Source: Paenibacillus xylanilyticus (lineage in GTDB: Bacteria; Bacillota; Bacilli; Paenibacillales; Paenibacillaceae). Taken from it: a stretch of DNA of 64,000 nt. The number at the start of each line of letters is the position of its first letter. The stretch's first letter is position 1. Shown piece by piece: positions 1-8,133 of this stretch. The stretch is from positions 1,561,001 through 1,625,000 of the forward strand of contig NZ_CP044310.1 of the NCBI RefSeq assembly GCF_009664365.1. The letters are read 5' to 3'. The notes under the pieces were generated by a model that was not told where the DNA came from, ran no database searches, and saw nothing but the letters and a program-made list of their open reading frames with translations. Made by a program: the position numbers and the translations under genes.

Positions 1-173
1 TATATATCCTGGATGGACGTGTTCAGGACCTTGTCGAACTGTGGAAGCACATAGCTCTGCATAATATTCATGGATACAGCATAGAAACTGATACTAAACA
101 ACAGGGAAGCGACCAGTAGAACGAGGAACAGCGTGCCTCTTATTTTGCCGGCAACCGTACGATTACGAAACAT
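1..173 (-). CDS. Membrane sensor protein, N-terminal fragment (runs off window)
   Basis: Reading the minus strand from an ATG at 173 gives an open frame to the window edge beginning MFRNRTVAGKIRGTLFLVLL. It has a basic N-terminus, one strong transmembrane helix (about residues 14-33), then an extracytoplasmic stretch. This is the usual start of a methyl-accepting chemotaxis protein or a sensor kinase; the part that would decide between them lies outside the window. The start is supported by AAAGGATGAT just upstream (minus strand). Confidence is good that it is a real gene, low for its function. Confidence 0.6.
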   Translation of the reverse strand, partial: MFRNRTVAGKIRGTLFLVLLVASLLFSISFYAVSMNIMQSYVLPQFDKVLNTSIQDI

Positions 174-506
174 AGGATCATCCTTTCACGTCATGTTCAT
201 TAACATTTGTCGCTTTTCCATATCGTAAGACTATGTACCAACGAAAAAAGGCCTAATTTTCACGTTGAGAAAACTTGGGAATAAGCGGATATACCTATAT
301 TACAAAATTAACCGGGGGTTGAATAGAAAAATTTTCATTAATCGGTGAATTTTTTTCAGAAATCCATGAATGTATTACATGCATATTACATAATATCAAT
401 TAATACCTACCAGAATAGTTTGTTATATGATATATTGTTCAATATCGCTTAAAGCGAATAGAAAACCGTTCAGTCGGTATGCACATTCTGAGGAGGATTT
501 TACAAG
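174..506. other. AT-rich intergenic region upstream of tcyP
   Basis: This gap between divergent genes has no convincing ORF. It is strongly AT-rich from 290 to 460, with A- and T-runs and several TATATT/TATAAT-like hexamers (for example near 428-436), so it probably holds both divergent promoters. In Bacillus subtilis tcyP is controlled by the sulfur regulator CymR, but I could not assign a convincing CymR box here. The tcyP ribosome binding site GAGGAGG lies at 490-496. Confidence 0.4.
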
Positions 507-1904
507 ATGGATACTTTTCTAGTCATTCTGAACGTAGTGATTATGCTCGTTCTTCTAGGCGTCCTGTATTGGATGCAAAAGAAACATATTTCCTTTACCA
601 AGCGTGTATTCGCGGGTCTCGGAATCGGGGTTGTGTATGGCGTCATTCTTCAACTGATATACTCGTCTAATTCTGACATTGTTGCCAAGTCTGTTGACTG
701 GTTTAATCTCGTCGGTTCAGGATATGTTAAATTGCTGCAGATGGTCGTGATTCCTCTTATCATGGTTTCCATTATTTCGGCCATCATGAATTTGAAAGGC
801 AAGCAAAACCTCGGCAAAATGAGCTTCTCGATCATTGCGATCCTGCTCATTACGACGGCTATTGCGGCAAGTGTAAGTATCGTAACAAGTCTGAGCTTCA
901 ACCTGACTTCCATTGAGATCGAAGGCGGGGACAGAGAGCTCGCGCAGGGGCAGAAGATGGAGGAACGTCTTGTTGATGTACAGGATCAGACGATCCCGCA
1001 GCAGGTTCTGGAATTCATTCCTTCCAATCCATTTGCAGACATGACCGGTGAACGCCGTACGTCTACGCTTGCTGTTGTTATCTTCTCGGCATTTATTGGT
1101 GTGGCAGTACTTGGACTGGATCGCAAAAAACCACAGCAGGCGGAAACGTTCCGAGGCATGGTGAATGCGGTATATGCTGTAGTCATGCGGATCGTAACGC
1201 TGGTGCTCAGGCTGACTCCATACGGGATTCTGGCGCTCATTACGAAAGTAACGGCCACCACGAATCCGGATGAAATCCTGAAACTCATCAAGTTCGTCAT
1301 TGCTTCCTACGTTGCCTTGATTGTGATGTTTATCATCCACCTGATTATTATCGCGCTGTTCGGTTTCAATCCGTTGACGTATGTGAAAAAGGTTCTGCCT
1401 ACCCTGGTATTTGCCTTCACATCCCGTTCAAGTGCGGCTGCAATCCCGCTTAACGTGGAGACACAGACGAAGAAACTGGGCGTATCCGAAGGTATTGCGA
1501 ATCTCTCGGCAAGCTTCGGGGCGACCATTGGTCAAAACGGCTGCGCCGGGATCTATCCGGCCATGCTGGCGGTGATGATTGCTCCTACGGTCGGTATCGA
1601 CCCGATGAGCTGGGACTTCATCATTACCCTGATCCTGGTTGTCGTGATCAGTTCATTCGGCGTAGCCGGTGTAGGCGGCGGGGCAACCTTCGCTTCCCTG
1701 ATCGTATTGTCCACGATGAACCTGCCAGTTGCACTCGCAGGCTTGCTGATCTCGGTTGAGCCGCTGATCGACATGGGTCGTACGGCTCTGAACGTGAACG
1801 ATTCGATGACCGCTGGTCTCGTATCCAGTAAAATTCTGAAAGAGAATGATCAGGATACATTCAATGATCAAAGCCGTGATCTGGATTCCGCTGTTCAAGT
1901 ATAA
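507..1904 (+). CDS. tcyP: L-cystine/cation symporter TcyP (DAACS family)
   Basis: This 465-residue multi-spanning membrane protein belongs to the dicarboxylate/amino acid:cation symporter family and closely resembles Bacillus TcyP (about 463 aa), which imports L-cystine. Visible signs are the hydrophobic helix pattern, the re-entrant loop rich in serine and small residues (TSRSSAAAIPLN, about residues 307-318) and the C-terminal segment with GVAGVGGGATFAS and NVNDSMTAG, which in this family binds substrate and sodium. The ATG at 507 follows GAGGAGG with normal spacing. It is monocistronic: a divergent gene lies upstream and a strong terminator follows. Regulation by cysteine/sulfur status is expected from the family but not shown here. 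Confidence 0.92.
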   Translation: MDTFLVILNVVIMLVLLGVLYWMQKKHISFTKRVFAGLGIGVVYGVILQLIYSSNSDIVAKSVDWFNLVGSGYVKLLQMVVIPLIMVSIISAIMNLKGKQNLGKMSFSIIAILLITTAIAASVSIVTSLSFNLTSIEIEGGDRELAQGQKMEERLVDVQDQTIPQQVLEFIPSNPFADMTGERRTSTLAVVIFSAFIGVAVLGLDRKKPQQAETFRGMVNAVYAVVMRIVTLVLRLTPYGILALITKVTATTNPDEILKLIKFVIASYVALIVMFIIHLIIIALFGFNPLTYVKKVLPTLVFAFTSRSSAAAIPLNVETQTKKLGVSEGIANLSASFGATIGQNGCAGIYPAMLAVMIAPTVGIDPMSWDFIITLILVVVISSFGVAGVGGGATFASLIVLSTMNLPVALAGLLISVEPLIDMGRTALNVNDSMTAGLVSSKILKENDQDTFNDQSRDLDSAVQV

Positions 1905-1954
1905 TCCGGACTCCATAACTTGGATGGCTTATGCACAGCAAAAAGCCAAAATCA

Positions 1955-1990
1955 GCCGTTCTACGGGTTACCCGTAGGGCGGCTTTTTTT
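1955..1990 (+). terminator. Rho-independent terminator of tcyP
   Basis: A 13-bp stem with two G-T pairs (arms 1955-1967 and 1971-1983, loop TTA) is followed at once by seven T residues. It lies 50 bp after the tcyP stop. Confidence 0.9.
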
Positions 1991-2074
1991 ACATAATCGC
2001 AGATTGTCGTTATTTAGTGCTGTTCAATGGATGGGAAATGTGATAGAGTATTCATGTTTTGGCCCCAGGCCAGA

Positions 2075-2115
2075 CCGCGGTTCGTAACCATCCCGCGTAA
2101 TCAAAACTAGGAAGG
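2075..2115 (+). promoter_or_regulatory. preQ1-I riboswitch
   Basis: Stem P1 is CGCGG (2076-2080) pairing with CCGCG (2093-2097), enclosing the loop TTCGTAACCATC. It is followed by the A-rich tail TAATCAAAACTAGGAAGG (2098-2115). This is the architecture of the class I preQ1 riboswitch, where the tail pairs back into the loop when ligand binds. The tail contains the Shine-Dalgarno-like AGGAAGG, so control is probably at translation initiation. The downstream gene is a predicted queuosine-precursor transporter, which fits this ligand. Confidence 0.85.
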
Positions 2116-2117
2116 CA

Positions 2118-2813
2118 GTGTATGTATTTATGTTTAATTTGGGTTGGGGAGCACTTTTTGTTCTCGTAACGTATGGTTTTTTCCTATTGTGTTACCGTCT
2201 GTTCGGTAAAAAGGGTCTGTATGCCTGGATTGGTGTGGCTACGGTTATAGCCAATATTCAGGTGACCAAAACGATAGATATTATGGGAATTGTACTGACG
2301 CTTGGTAATACGATGTATGTCAGCATGTACCTGACCAGTGACCTTCTCAATGAGAAGTATGGATCGGGTGAAGCGCGGAAGGCTGTATGGTTCGGATTCT
2401 TCACGCTAATCATGACGACGGTACTGATGCAGATGGTCATCTTCTTCGAACCGGCACCGACGGACTTTGCGCAAGAGTCGATGGAAACCTTGTTCGGTCT
2501 GCTGCCGCGTCTGGCACTCGGAAGTCTGACAGCGTATTTCATCAGCCAGTTCCTGGACGTGCGGCTGTTCAGTATGCTGCGCAAGGTGGCGCCTGGACGC
2601 AATCAGTTGTGGATTCGTACCAACGGCAGCTCGATCGTCAGTTCCTTTGTGGATACGCTGGTATTTTGCACGATTGCATTTGCGTTTATCTATCCATGGG
2701 ATGTCTGGCTCGAGATCTTCCTGACAACGTACATTATCAAATTCGTGTTGACCGCGGTGGGTACGCCGTTTATATACGCAGCGCGTAATTTTAAAATCAA
2801 GGATGAAGTCTAA
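2118..2813 (+). CDS. Queuosine precursor transporter (VUT/YhhQ, DUF165 family)
   Basis: This 231-residue integral membrane protein has about six hydrophobic helices. It shows family-typical motifs such as VIANIQVTK and the LGNTMYVSMYLTSDLLNEKYG segment around residues 40-80. YhhQ-type proteins import queuine-pathway precursors (preQ0/preQ1), and the preQ1-I riboswitch directly upstream supports that role. The start is uncertain. GTG 2118 lies only 2 nt after the AGGAAGG in the riboswitch tail, while the in-frame ATG at 2130 lies 14 nt after it and gives the more family-like start MFNLGWGALF. An ATG at 2122 is out of frame. A hairpin terminator follows. Confidence 0.88.
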   Translation: MYVFMFNLGWGALFVLVTYGFFLLCYRLFGKKGLYAWIGVATVIANIQVTKTIDIMGIVLTLGNTMYVSMYLTSDLLNEKYGSGEARKAVWFGFFTLIMTTVLMQMVIFFEPAPTDFAQESMETLFGLLPRLALGSLTAYFISQFLDVRLFSMLRKVAPGRNQLWIRTNGSSIVSSFVDTLVFCTIAFAFIYPWDVWLEIFLTTYIIKFVLTAVGTPFIYAARNFKIKDEV

Positions 2814-2881
2814 TCCGATCTCGTCTACATCCGTATTCATTCGAGTATGGTTGTTAGCAACGCAACAAGTCTTATAACGAG

Positions 2882-2926
2882 AATAACCCGCAAGCCATAT
2901 GGATATGGTTTCGCGGGTTATTTTTA
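2882..2926. terminator. Bidirectional terminator between convergent genes
   Basis: AATAACCCGC pairs with GCGGGTTATT, with an inner CCATAT/ATATGG stem. Downstream is TTTTTATT on the plus strand and an A-rich arm giving T's on the minus strand. It separates the convergent transporter and peptidase genes. Confidence 0.85.
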
Positions 2927-2942
2927 TTGCATATCTTAGAGG

Positions 2943-4031
2943 TTAGTCTGCCAGGATCTGCAGTTCTTTTGGATAGGAAGTCAGCACTTCAACTCCGGTA
3001 TCTGTGACAAGAACATCGTCCTCAATTCGTACTCCGCCTGCAGGGGTATAGATGCCTGGTTCAATCGTGAATACGGTGCCTTCCTGCAGAAGATCCATAT
3101 TCTGTCCATGCAGGGAAGGATACTCGTGCACATCGATTCCCAGACCGTGTCCAACACGGTGCATGAACCGTTTGCCGTATCCGGCATCTTCCGTCACCTG
3201 ACGTGCAGCGCCGTCGATATCGGCACAGGCCACGCCGGGCTTAACTGCGCGAATGGCAGCTTCATTAGCGGCAAGCACGGTATTGTAGATGGTTTTCAGT
3301 TCAGGAGAAATGTCACCAAAAGCAAAGGTACGCGTAATATCAGATGCATACCCTGCAGCGTATACGCCCATATCAAACATCAACAAGTCGCCATGCTGCA
3401 GCTTGCGTTCACCCGGTGTACCATGCGGCAGACCTGTCTTGGGTCCGGTAAGCACCATGGTATCGAAGGAAGGACCATCTGCACCCAGTTTCTTCATCTG
3501 ATATTCCATCTCAGCTACCAGTTCAATCTCGGTAACGCCTGTGCGTACATGAGACAGTCCCAGGCGCAGCGTTTCTTCAATAAGATGAATGGCATGGCGG
3601 ATGCGGGCTACTTCGTCAGGTGTCTTCTTGACGCGCAGTGTGCGGAGCAGAGGACCGACATCCTCGAAGTTGACTGCACCAAGGGCAGCGGTCAGCTGCT
3701 CGTAACGCGCAACGGTGACGTATTCTTTTTCAAGGCCCATCCGGCCGAGGCGTCCCTGATAACGTTCGAATAATGCATAGGGATTATCGGTATCGGTATG
3801 AGTCGCGATATGGGTTACCGAAGAGGCGGCTGCAGCAGCTTCAGCGTCCAGGGCAGGCACAATCAGTAAAGGTTCCTCGCCACGGGCGAGAACAAGACCG
3901 AGAAAACGTTCATGCGGGTTGCTTGCAAAACCAGTTAAATAGTAGATATGTTTCGGATCTGTAATCAGCATGGCGTCCAATCCTTGTGCAGACAGATCAG
4001 CTTCCAGACGGGATAAAGGGCTTTGGTTCAT
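2943..4031 (-). CDS. Xaa-Pro dipeptidase/aminopeptidase (M24 family)
   Basis: This 362-residue cytoplasmic metallopeptidase has a creatinase-like N-terminal domain (about 1-125) and an M24 pita-bread catalytic domain (about 130-360). The dinuclear metal ligands are visible: Asp in MFDMGV and Asp in ASDITRTF, His in HRVGHGLGID, Glu in TIEPGIY and Glu in RIEDDVLV. The family cleaves the bond before proline in short peptides. Length and motif order match PepQ/YqhT-type enzymes; the exact substrate (dipeptide or longer) cannot be read from sequence. The minus-strand start has AAAGGTGG upstream. It shares a terminator with the convergent gene. Confidence 0.88.
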   Translation of the reverse strand: MNQSPLSRLEADLSAQGLDAMLITDPKHIYYLTGFASNPHERFLGLVLARGEEPLLIVPALDAEAAAAASSVTHIATHTDTDNPYALFERYQGRLGRMGLEKEYVTVARYEQLTAALGAVNFEDVGPLLRTLRVKKTPDEVARIRHAIHLIEETLRLGLSHVRTGVTEIELVAEMEYQMKKLGADGPSFDTMVLTGPKTGLPHGTPGERKLQHGDLLMFDMGVYAAGYASDITRTFAFGDISPELKTIYNTVLAANEAAIRAVKPGVACADIDGAARQVTEDAGYGKRFMHRVGHGLGIDVHEYPSLHGQNMDLLQEGTVFTIEPGIYTPAGGVRIEDDVLVTDTGVEVLTSYPKELQILAD

Positions 4032-4357
4032 ATGTGTATAGCTCCACCTTTCAGTTCTTTCTATCCTTCTATTATAGAAGAATATTGAAAAATGCCAAAG
4101 GGGAGTGCCTGAAGGGCCTTATTTAATATGGTTAATTTTCCGTTTAGGCGAACAGAGAGAGGGGTAAATACAGGGCGAAACGACGTTGAGGATGGTTGAC
4201 TGATAACGGTACAAATAACGACCCAGAACCAAATACAAATACAGATAACCGGTAGAGATACCGATAGAGGACAGATACTTAGAATAAATATCCTTGAACA
4301 GATCGCAGCAGCATTTGGCAAAATCGAACTACACTCTATTCAATAGAAGGAGATGAG
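4032..4357. other. Intergenic region between divergent genes
   Basis: This gap of about 325 bp holds the divergent promoters of the peptidase and the lipoprotein gene. Around 4200-4290 it contains an unusual purine-rich run with short degenerate repeats of the type GATAACGG/AAATAC/GATACCGATAG, but no clean operator. A minus-strand open frame across 4061-4321 has no ribosome binding site or family features and was not called. Confidence 0.4.
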
Positions 4358-5566
4358 ATGATGAATAACCGAGTAAGTGTTCCACTATACGCTTCGCTGT
4401 TAAGTATGGCACTGCTGACGGCCTGTGCTTCAGGCGATCCTTCCACAGAATCGCAGCAGGTGTCTCAAGGTCAAGGCACAGGTCAGGGAGAGACAGCAAA
4501 TGGAGGCAATGACAAGGTGAGTACCGGGGAAGAAGGAACACAGGAGAATCCGGTTATCCCGTATCAGGCTTCGGTTCTGGCCACTGGACTGAACGCACCT
4601 TGGGAACTCGTGAACGTACCAGACGGACGGATGTTTGTTACGGAGCGTCCGGGAACCATACGGGTGATTAAGGATGGAGAATTGCAATCCGAACCACTCA
4701 TTGCGTTTGAGGCTCCGTTCAATGAAGAGGGAGAAGGGGGCTTACTCGGTCTGGCTGCAGATGCGGACTTTGAGAATAACGGTTATCTCTACGCCTACCA
4801 TTCCTACCTTGAAGGGGACGAGATCGCGAATCGGGTATTGCGCTTGAAGGTGAATGGGGGTCAAGCCGTGATCGACAAGGAACTGCTGGGTAACATCCCT
4901 GGCGGAACGAATCATAACGGAGGTCGCATCAAGATTGGTCCGGACAACCTGCTCTACATTACAACTGGTGAACGTTATGAACCGGAACTGGCACAGGACA
5001 AGGACAGCTTGGGTGGCAAAATATTGCGGATTGGTCTCGATGGATCGATCCCTTCAGATAACCCGTGGCCGAATTCCCCTGTATACAGCATGGGACACCG
5101 GAATGCCCAGGGTCTTGCATGGAATCCGGATAATAAGTACCTCTATGCTACCGAGCATGGTCAGCGTAACTACGATGAGATTAACCGGATTGAAGCCGGG
5201 GAGAACTATGGCTGGCCTGAAGTGGAAGGTGACGAGCATGACAAGGGTACCTACCTGGCTCCGCTTGCTCATAGTGGTGAAGATACATGGGCACCATCAG
5301 GCATGGCTTTTATAGAGGAAGGACCTTGGGCGGGTTCGCTGCTTGCGGCTAACCTGAGAGGCGAACAGCTGCTGCATATTACCCTGTCCGAGGATGGTAC
5401 ACAAGTGGAGAAGGTGGAGCCCATTTTTGAAGATGAGTGGGGCCGCATTCGTAACGTGACTGCAGGAGAGGACGGGAAGTTATATATCCTGACGAACAAT
5501 CGGGACGGAAGAGGAACTCCGAGGGAGGGGGATGACCACATCATTGTGCTCACACCGGAGAGTTGA
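4358..5566 (+). CDS. PQQ-dependent sugar dehydrogenase-like lipoprotein (GSDH/YliI family)
   Basis: This 402-residue protein begins with a lipoprotein signal ending in LLTAC (lipidated Cys near residue 23), then a low-complexity Ser/Gln/Gly linker to about residue 60. A six-bladed beta-propeller of the glucose/sorbosone dehydrogenase family fills the rest. Family motifs include LNAPWELVNVPDGRMFVTER at the propeller start, GTNHNGGRIKIGPDNLLY with the His expected of the catalytic region, GHRNAQGLAW and the NYGWPE segment. Members are soluble aldose dehydrogenases using PQQ; whether this host makes PQQ is unknown. RBS AAGGAGATGAG precedes tandem ATGs at 4358 and 4361. Confidence 0.87.
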   Translation: MMNNRVSVPLYASLLSMALLTACASGDPSTESQQVSQGQGTGQGETANGGNDKVSTGEEGTQENPVIPYQASVLATGLNAPWELVNVPDGRMFVTERPGTIRVIKDGELQSEPLIAFEAPFNEEGEGGLLGLAADADFENNGYLYAYHSYLEGDEIANRVLRLKVNGGQAVIDKELLGNIPGGTNHNGGRIKIGPDNLLYITTGERYEPELAQDKDSLGGKILRIGLDGSIPSDNPWPNSPVYSMGHRNAQGLAWNPDNKYLYATEHGQRNYDEINRIEAGENYGWPEVEGDEHDKGTYLAPLAHSGEDTWAPSGMAFIEEGPWAGSLLAANLRGEQLLHITLSEDGTQVEKVEPIFEDEWGRIRNVTAGEDGKLYILTNNRDGRGTPREGDDHIIVLTPES

Positions 5567-5650
5567 GCTGATGCATCCGGGTTCCATTACTAATATTGGA
5601 GCTCAAGCATGTATCTATTAGAACTCGGATGCTGTTCGTGAAATAAGAAA

Positions 5651-5692
5651 AAGGGGCGTCCCGCGAAGTTCATGACTTTGGGACAGCCCCTT
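5651..5692 (-). terminator. Terminator, strongest toward the minus strand
   Basis: AAGGGGC-G-TCCC pairs with GGGA-CA-GCCCCTT around a loop of about 18 nt. On the minus strand it is followed by TTTTTCTTATTT, which suits the MBL gene; on the plus strand it may also end the lipoprotein gene. Confidence 0.8.
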
Positions 5693-5736
5693 GATTGCTT
5701 TATATATGGAAGCACATAGCAGATAGATACTGCTAG

Positions 5737-6468
5737 TTAATCTGCGCTTTCTGCAAGTTTGGCGATATGCGCGCTTGGTTCATTTGTGTATTCGCCGCCA
5801 TGGTAACAGAGCACTTTGTTCAGTTTCAGGCCGGTCAGTCTTTTCAAACTTCTTAGCGCTTCAGGCATGTCCGGTGTTGCTGGCGGTGCAGGTCCCACCA
5901 GTTCATCATCCACGACACGCAGTTCGTCGGCAGCCAGCAGGAATTCCGATTCACGGAAGTACAGGCAGATATGTCCCGGGGTATGTCCAGGGGTATGGAT
6001 GACCTGAATTCCGCCTTGAAGCGGCAGCATGTCCCCATCTTCCAATACTCTGCTGATCCCGATCTCAGGCAGCTGGGAGAGAAGCTGATCAGCCTGGGCA
6101 AGCACGGGTGCGGGAAGCATGGCTCTACGTTCAGGCGTGAACTTGATCAATGGCTTTTCACCTTTAATATAGGGAATCTCATCTGCATGTGCCCAGACCT
6201 CAAGTCCGGGTATCGCATCCAGAAGGGCGCCCAGATTACCGATATGGTCAATGTCCTGATGTGTCAAAATGATGCGTTTAATATCAGCCAACTGTACGCC
6301 TTCCTGCTCCAGTGCAGACTCCAAACCTGCGAATTGGCCGATCATGCCTGTGTCCACGAGAGTGATGCCGTCCTCATCGCGCAGCATGACAGGGTAGATT
6401 GGGCTGTTTCCTGAAGGTGTAGGGATATTGAGATGCAGCACAGTAAAATCTGTTGTCGGATTAGTCAT
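5737..6468 (-). CDS. MBL-fold metallo-hydrolase
   Basis: This 243-residue metallo-beta-lactamase-fold protein has the metal motif THQDIDHIGN (HxDxDH variant, about residues 69-78), a second His in HTPGHTPGHICLYF, an Asp in LLAADEL and a late His in CYHGGEY. The first metal motif has Gln where many members have Ser or His (HxHxDH read as HQDIDH), which is common in this clade. Such proteins are general cytoplasmic hydrolases of the glyoxalase II/lactonase type; no specific substrate can be assigned. The ATG at 6468 lies far (about 24 nt) from the only good Shine-Dalgarno, with a hairpin between them (see next entry). Confidence 0.85.
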   Translation of the reverse strand: MTNPTTDFTVLHLNIPTPSGNSPIYPVMLRDEDGITLVDTGMIGQFAGLESALEQEGVQLADIKRIILTHQDIDHIGNLGALLDAIPGLEVWAHADEIPYIKGEKPLIKFTPERRAMLPAPVLAQADQLLSQLPEIGISRVLEDGDMLPLQGGIQVIHTPGHTPGHICLYFRESEFLLAADELRVVDDELVGPAPPATPDMPEALRSLKRLTGLKLNKVLCYHGGEYTNEPSAHIAKLAESAD

Positions 6469-6500
6469 AGGTTTCCGGATCGAATCCGGTCCACCTCCTT
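6469..6500 (-). promoter_or_regulatory. Shine-Dalgarno separated from start codon by a hairpin
   Basis: On the minus strand GGAGGTGGA is followed by CCGGAT-TCG-ATCCGG and then AAACCT before the ATG. Unfolded spacing is about 24 nt, too long for efficient initiation. If the 6-bp hairpin folds, effective spacing falls to about 9-10 nt. No alternative in-frame start codon lies nearer the SD. Confidence 0.5.
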
Positions 6501-6522
6501 TTTTGGATGATATGGCTTGTGT

Positions 6523-7020
6523 TTATTCTGGACGAAGATATTTTAAGTGTTTTCTGTACTTCTGGATGGTATCCAGCATCGCTTCAAAGGTTTCCTCAGC
6601 CTGCATGCCTTCCTTGACGATGGAGTCAAAGGAGAAGTTCTCAAGAATGAGCTTGTTCCTCGCCTGGAAGACCTGACTAAGAGCATGTTCCATGTTTTCT
6701 TTCCCTGGTTTCAGGGCGATCTGTTGTTTATTTAATTCGGCCTGTAGGATCTCCATATTGGACCGTGCACGGTAAGCAGGAGTTTTCATCAGCTCGGTCG
6801 AATTAAACTTTTTTTGATAAATGCTCTGATACAGCTGTTTTAACATGTGTTCAAGAATGGAGCAGCATTCAATGACAAGGGATGCATATCTTCGATGTTT
6901 GCGTTGATCCCATTGCGGTGAATCAAGTTCCTGTCCCATATGATGATACTCTTGTTCCAGAACTGCGATTTCAAGCTTTGCTTCTTTTTTGATTTTTTTA
7001 AAATCGTCTTTGGTCAGCAT
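6523..7020 (-). CDS. Hypothetical alpha-helical protein (possibly HEPN-like)
   Basis: I chose the ATG at 7020, preceded by GGGAGGACAGGT on the minus strand, giving 165 residues; a longer frame to 7059 lacks a site. The protein is charged, helical and soluble with no signal peptide. The segment SLVIECCSILEHMLKQLYQS followed about 60 residues later by FQARNKLILEN resembles HEPN-domain proteins, where a helix is followed by Rx4-6H. Here the Arg-Asn is present but the His position is not, so if it is HEPN it is a variant or inactive. Confidence in the gene is good; the fold assignment is a guess. Confidence 0.55.
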   Translation of the reverse strand: MLTKDDFKKIKKEAKLEIAVLEQEYHHMGQELDSPQWDQRKHRRYASLVIECCSILEHMLKQLYQSIYQKKFNSTELMKTPAYRARSNMEILQAELNKQQIALKPGKENMEHALSQVFQARNKLILENFSFDSIVKEGMQAEETFEAMLDTIQKYRKHLKYLRPE

Positions 7021-7128
7021 ACCTGTCCTCCCATGGAAACCAAGATGTGATAACTTCATTATCTCATATTGTTACTCGGAGTGCCTCTTTTCCATTGGAG
7101 GCAGGATTCTGACCGTTCATCCAATAAT

Positions 7129-7142
7129 TGAACCTAGGTTCA
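7129..7142. promoter_or_regulatory. Perfect 14-bp palindrome, candidate operator
   Basis: TGAACCTAGGTTCA is a perfect palindrome lying 16 bp before the SDR start codon and partly upstream of its ribosome binding site. Its position suits a repressor site in the 5' region, but no adjacent regulator gene is present. Confidence 0.4.
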
Positions 7143-7157
7143 GAAGGGAAGTATCCG

Positions 7158-8021
7158 ATGTCCATGAAAACAGCCATTGTAACCGGAGCAAATTCCGGCA
7201 TGGGGCTCGCAACCACCATTCAACTTGCAAGGCAAGGCTATAGGGTGATTATGGCCTGCCGCAGCGAGAAGCGCGGACAGCAGGCTCTGCAAGAGGCCCT
7301 GCGTGAGTCAGGCTCTACTGCGATTGAGCTAATGCTGTGTGATCTGGGTTCTACCCAGAGCGTCCGCCATTTTGCCCGCTCCTTCCGCGAACGCTACAGT
7401 ACGCTTGACGTTTTGGTGAATAACGCCGGCGTGGTCATGCTGAAAAGACAGGAGACCTCGGATGGTTTTGAGCAGAGCATCGGCATTAACCATCTGGGAC
7501 ATTTTCTGCTCACATTGCTCTTGATCCAGCCTTTGCAGGCTGCGGAGCAGGGAAGAGTTGTGAATGTTTCATCCGGTGCGTACAAAGCAGGCAAGATTCA
7601 CTTCGACGACCCGCATCTCAAGAAGGGTTATAACCCGATTAAAAGCTATGCCCAGTCCAAGCTGGCCAACGTACTGTTCACCCGTGCGCTGTCCCGCAAA
7701 GTGGCGAATAGCCGAGTTACGGTGAATTGTCTGCATCCGGGTGCAGTTGGAACAAGTATTGGCGTGGATCGAAATACTGGTTTTGGTACACGCATCATGG
7801 CCTTTATTGGCAAGCTTCCTTTTTTCCTGTCTCCCGAGGAAGGGGCCCAAACAGCGATTTATTTGGCCACCAGCCCGGAAGTAGCAGAAATTACAGGACG
7901 TTACTTTTATCAAAAGAAAGAGCAGAAGCTCAAAGCACATGCCGTCGATGATGCGGTGACTGAACGTTTCTGGACATGGAGCGAACAGCAGGTCGGGCTG
8001 AAGCCTGATGAGAAGTTGTGA
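7158..8021 (+). CDS. Short-chain dehydrogenase/reductase (retinol dehydrogenase-like)
   Basis: This 287-residue classical SDR oxidoreductase has the cofactor motif TGANSGMG near the N-terminus, an Arg-rich patch after beta-2 (ACRSEKRG) favouring NADP(H), NNAG, and a catalytic Ser-Tyr-Lys set seen as NVSSGA and SYAQSKLAN. ATG 7158 follows AGAAGGGAAG with 7-8 nt spacing; a longer frame starting TTG at 7128 would overlap the palindrome and is unlikely. The clade reduces varied hydrophobic carbonyls or alcohols; the substrate is unknown. Its divergent neighbour is the unknown helical protein. Confidence 0.87.
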   Translation: MSMKTAIVTGANSGMGLATTIQLARQGYRVIMACRSEKRGQQALQEALRESGSTAIELMLCDLGSTQSVRHFARSFRERYSTLDVLVNNAGVVMLKRQETSDGFEQSIGINHLGHFLLTLLLIQPLQAAEQGRVVNVSSGAYKAGKIHFDDPHLKKGYNPIKSYAQSKLANVLFTRALSRKVANSRVTVNCLHPGAVGTSIGVDRNTGFGTRIMAFIGKLPFFLSPEEGAQTAIYLATSPEVAEITGRYFYQKKEQKLKAHAVDDAVTERFWTWSEQQVGLKPDEKL

Positions 8022-8133
8022 TGAGTCCAAGCTGAGGTGAAGGACCGGTTCTGCATCCCAGTAAATAATCAAAGGTGATCATAGTACACTCATCTACTTA
8101 TATCATCTGCGTTAACTCGCTAGGATAGACATT

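Noticed and set aside
1648..1916. Minus-strand open frames opposite tcyP
   Set aside because: Antisense shadows of a clear transporter gene with no SD or motifs.
3108..3773. Long open frame opposite the M24 peptidase gene
   Set aside because: Shadow of the real minus-strand gene; no recognisable domain.
4061..4321. Minus-strand hydrophobic open frame in the peptidase-lipoprotein gap
   Set aside because: It overlaps the expected promoter region, has no SD, and its composition follows the purine-rich plus strand.
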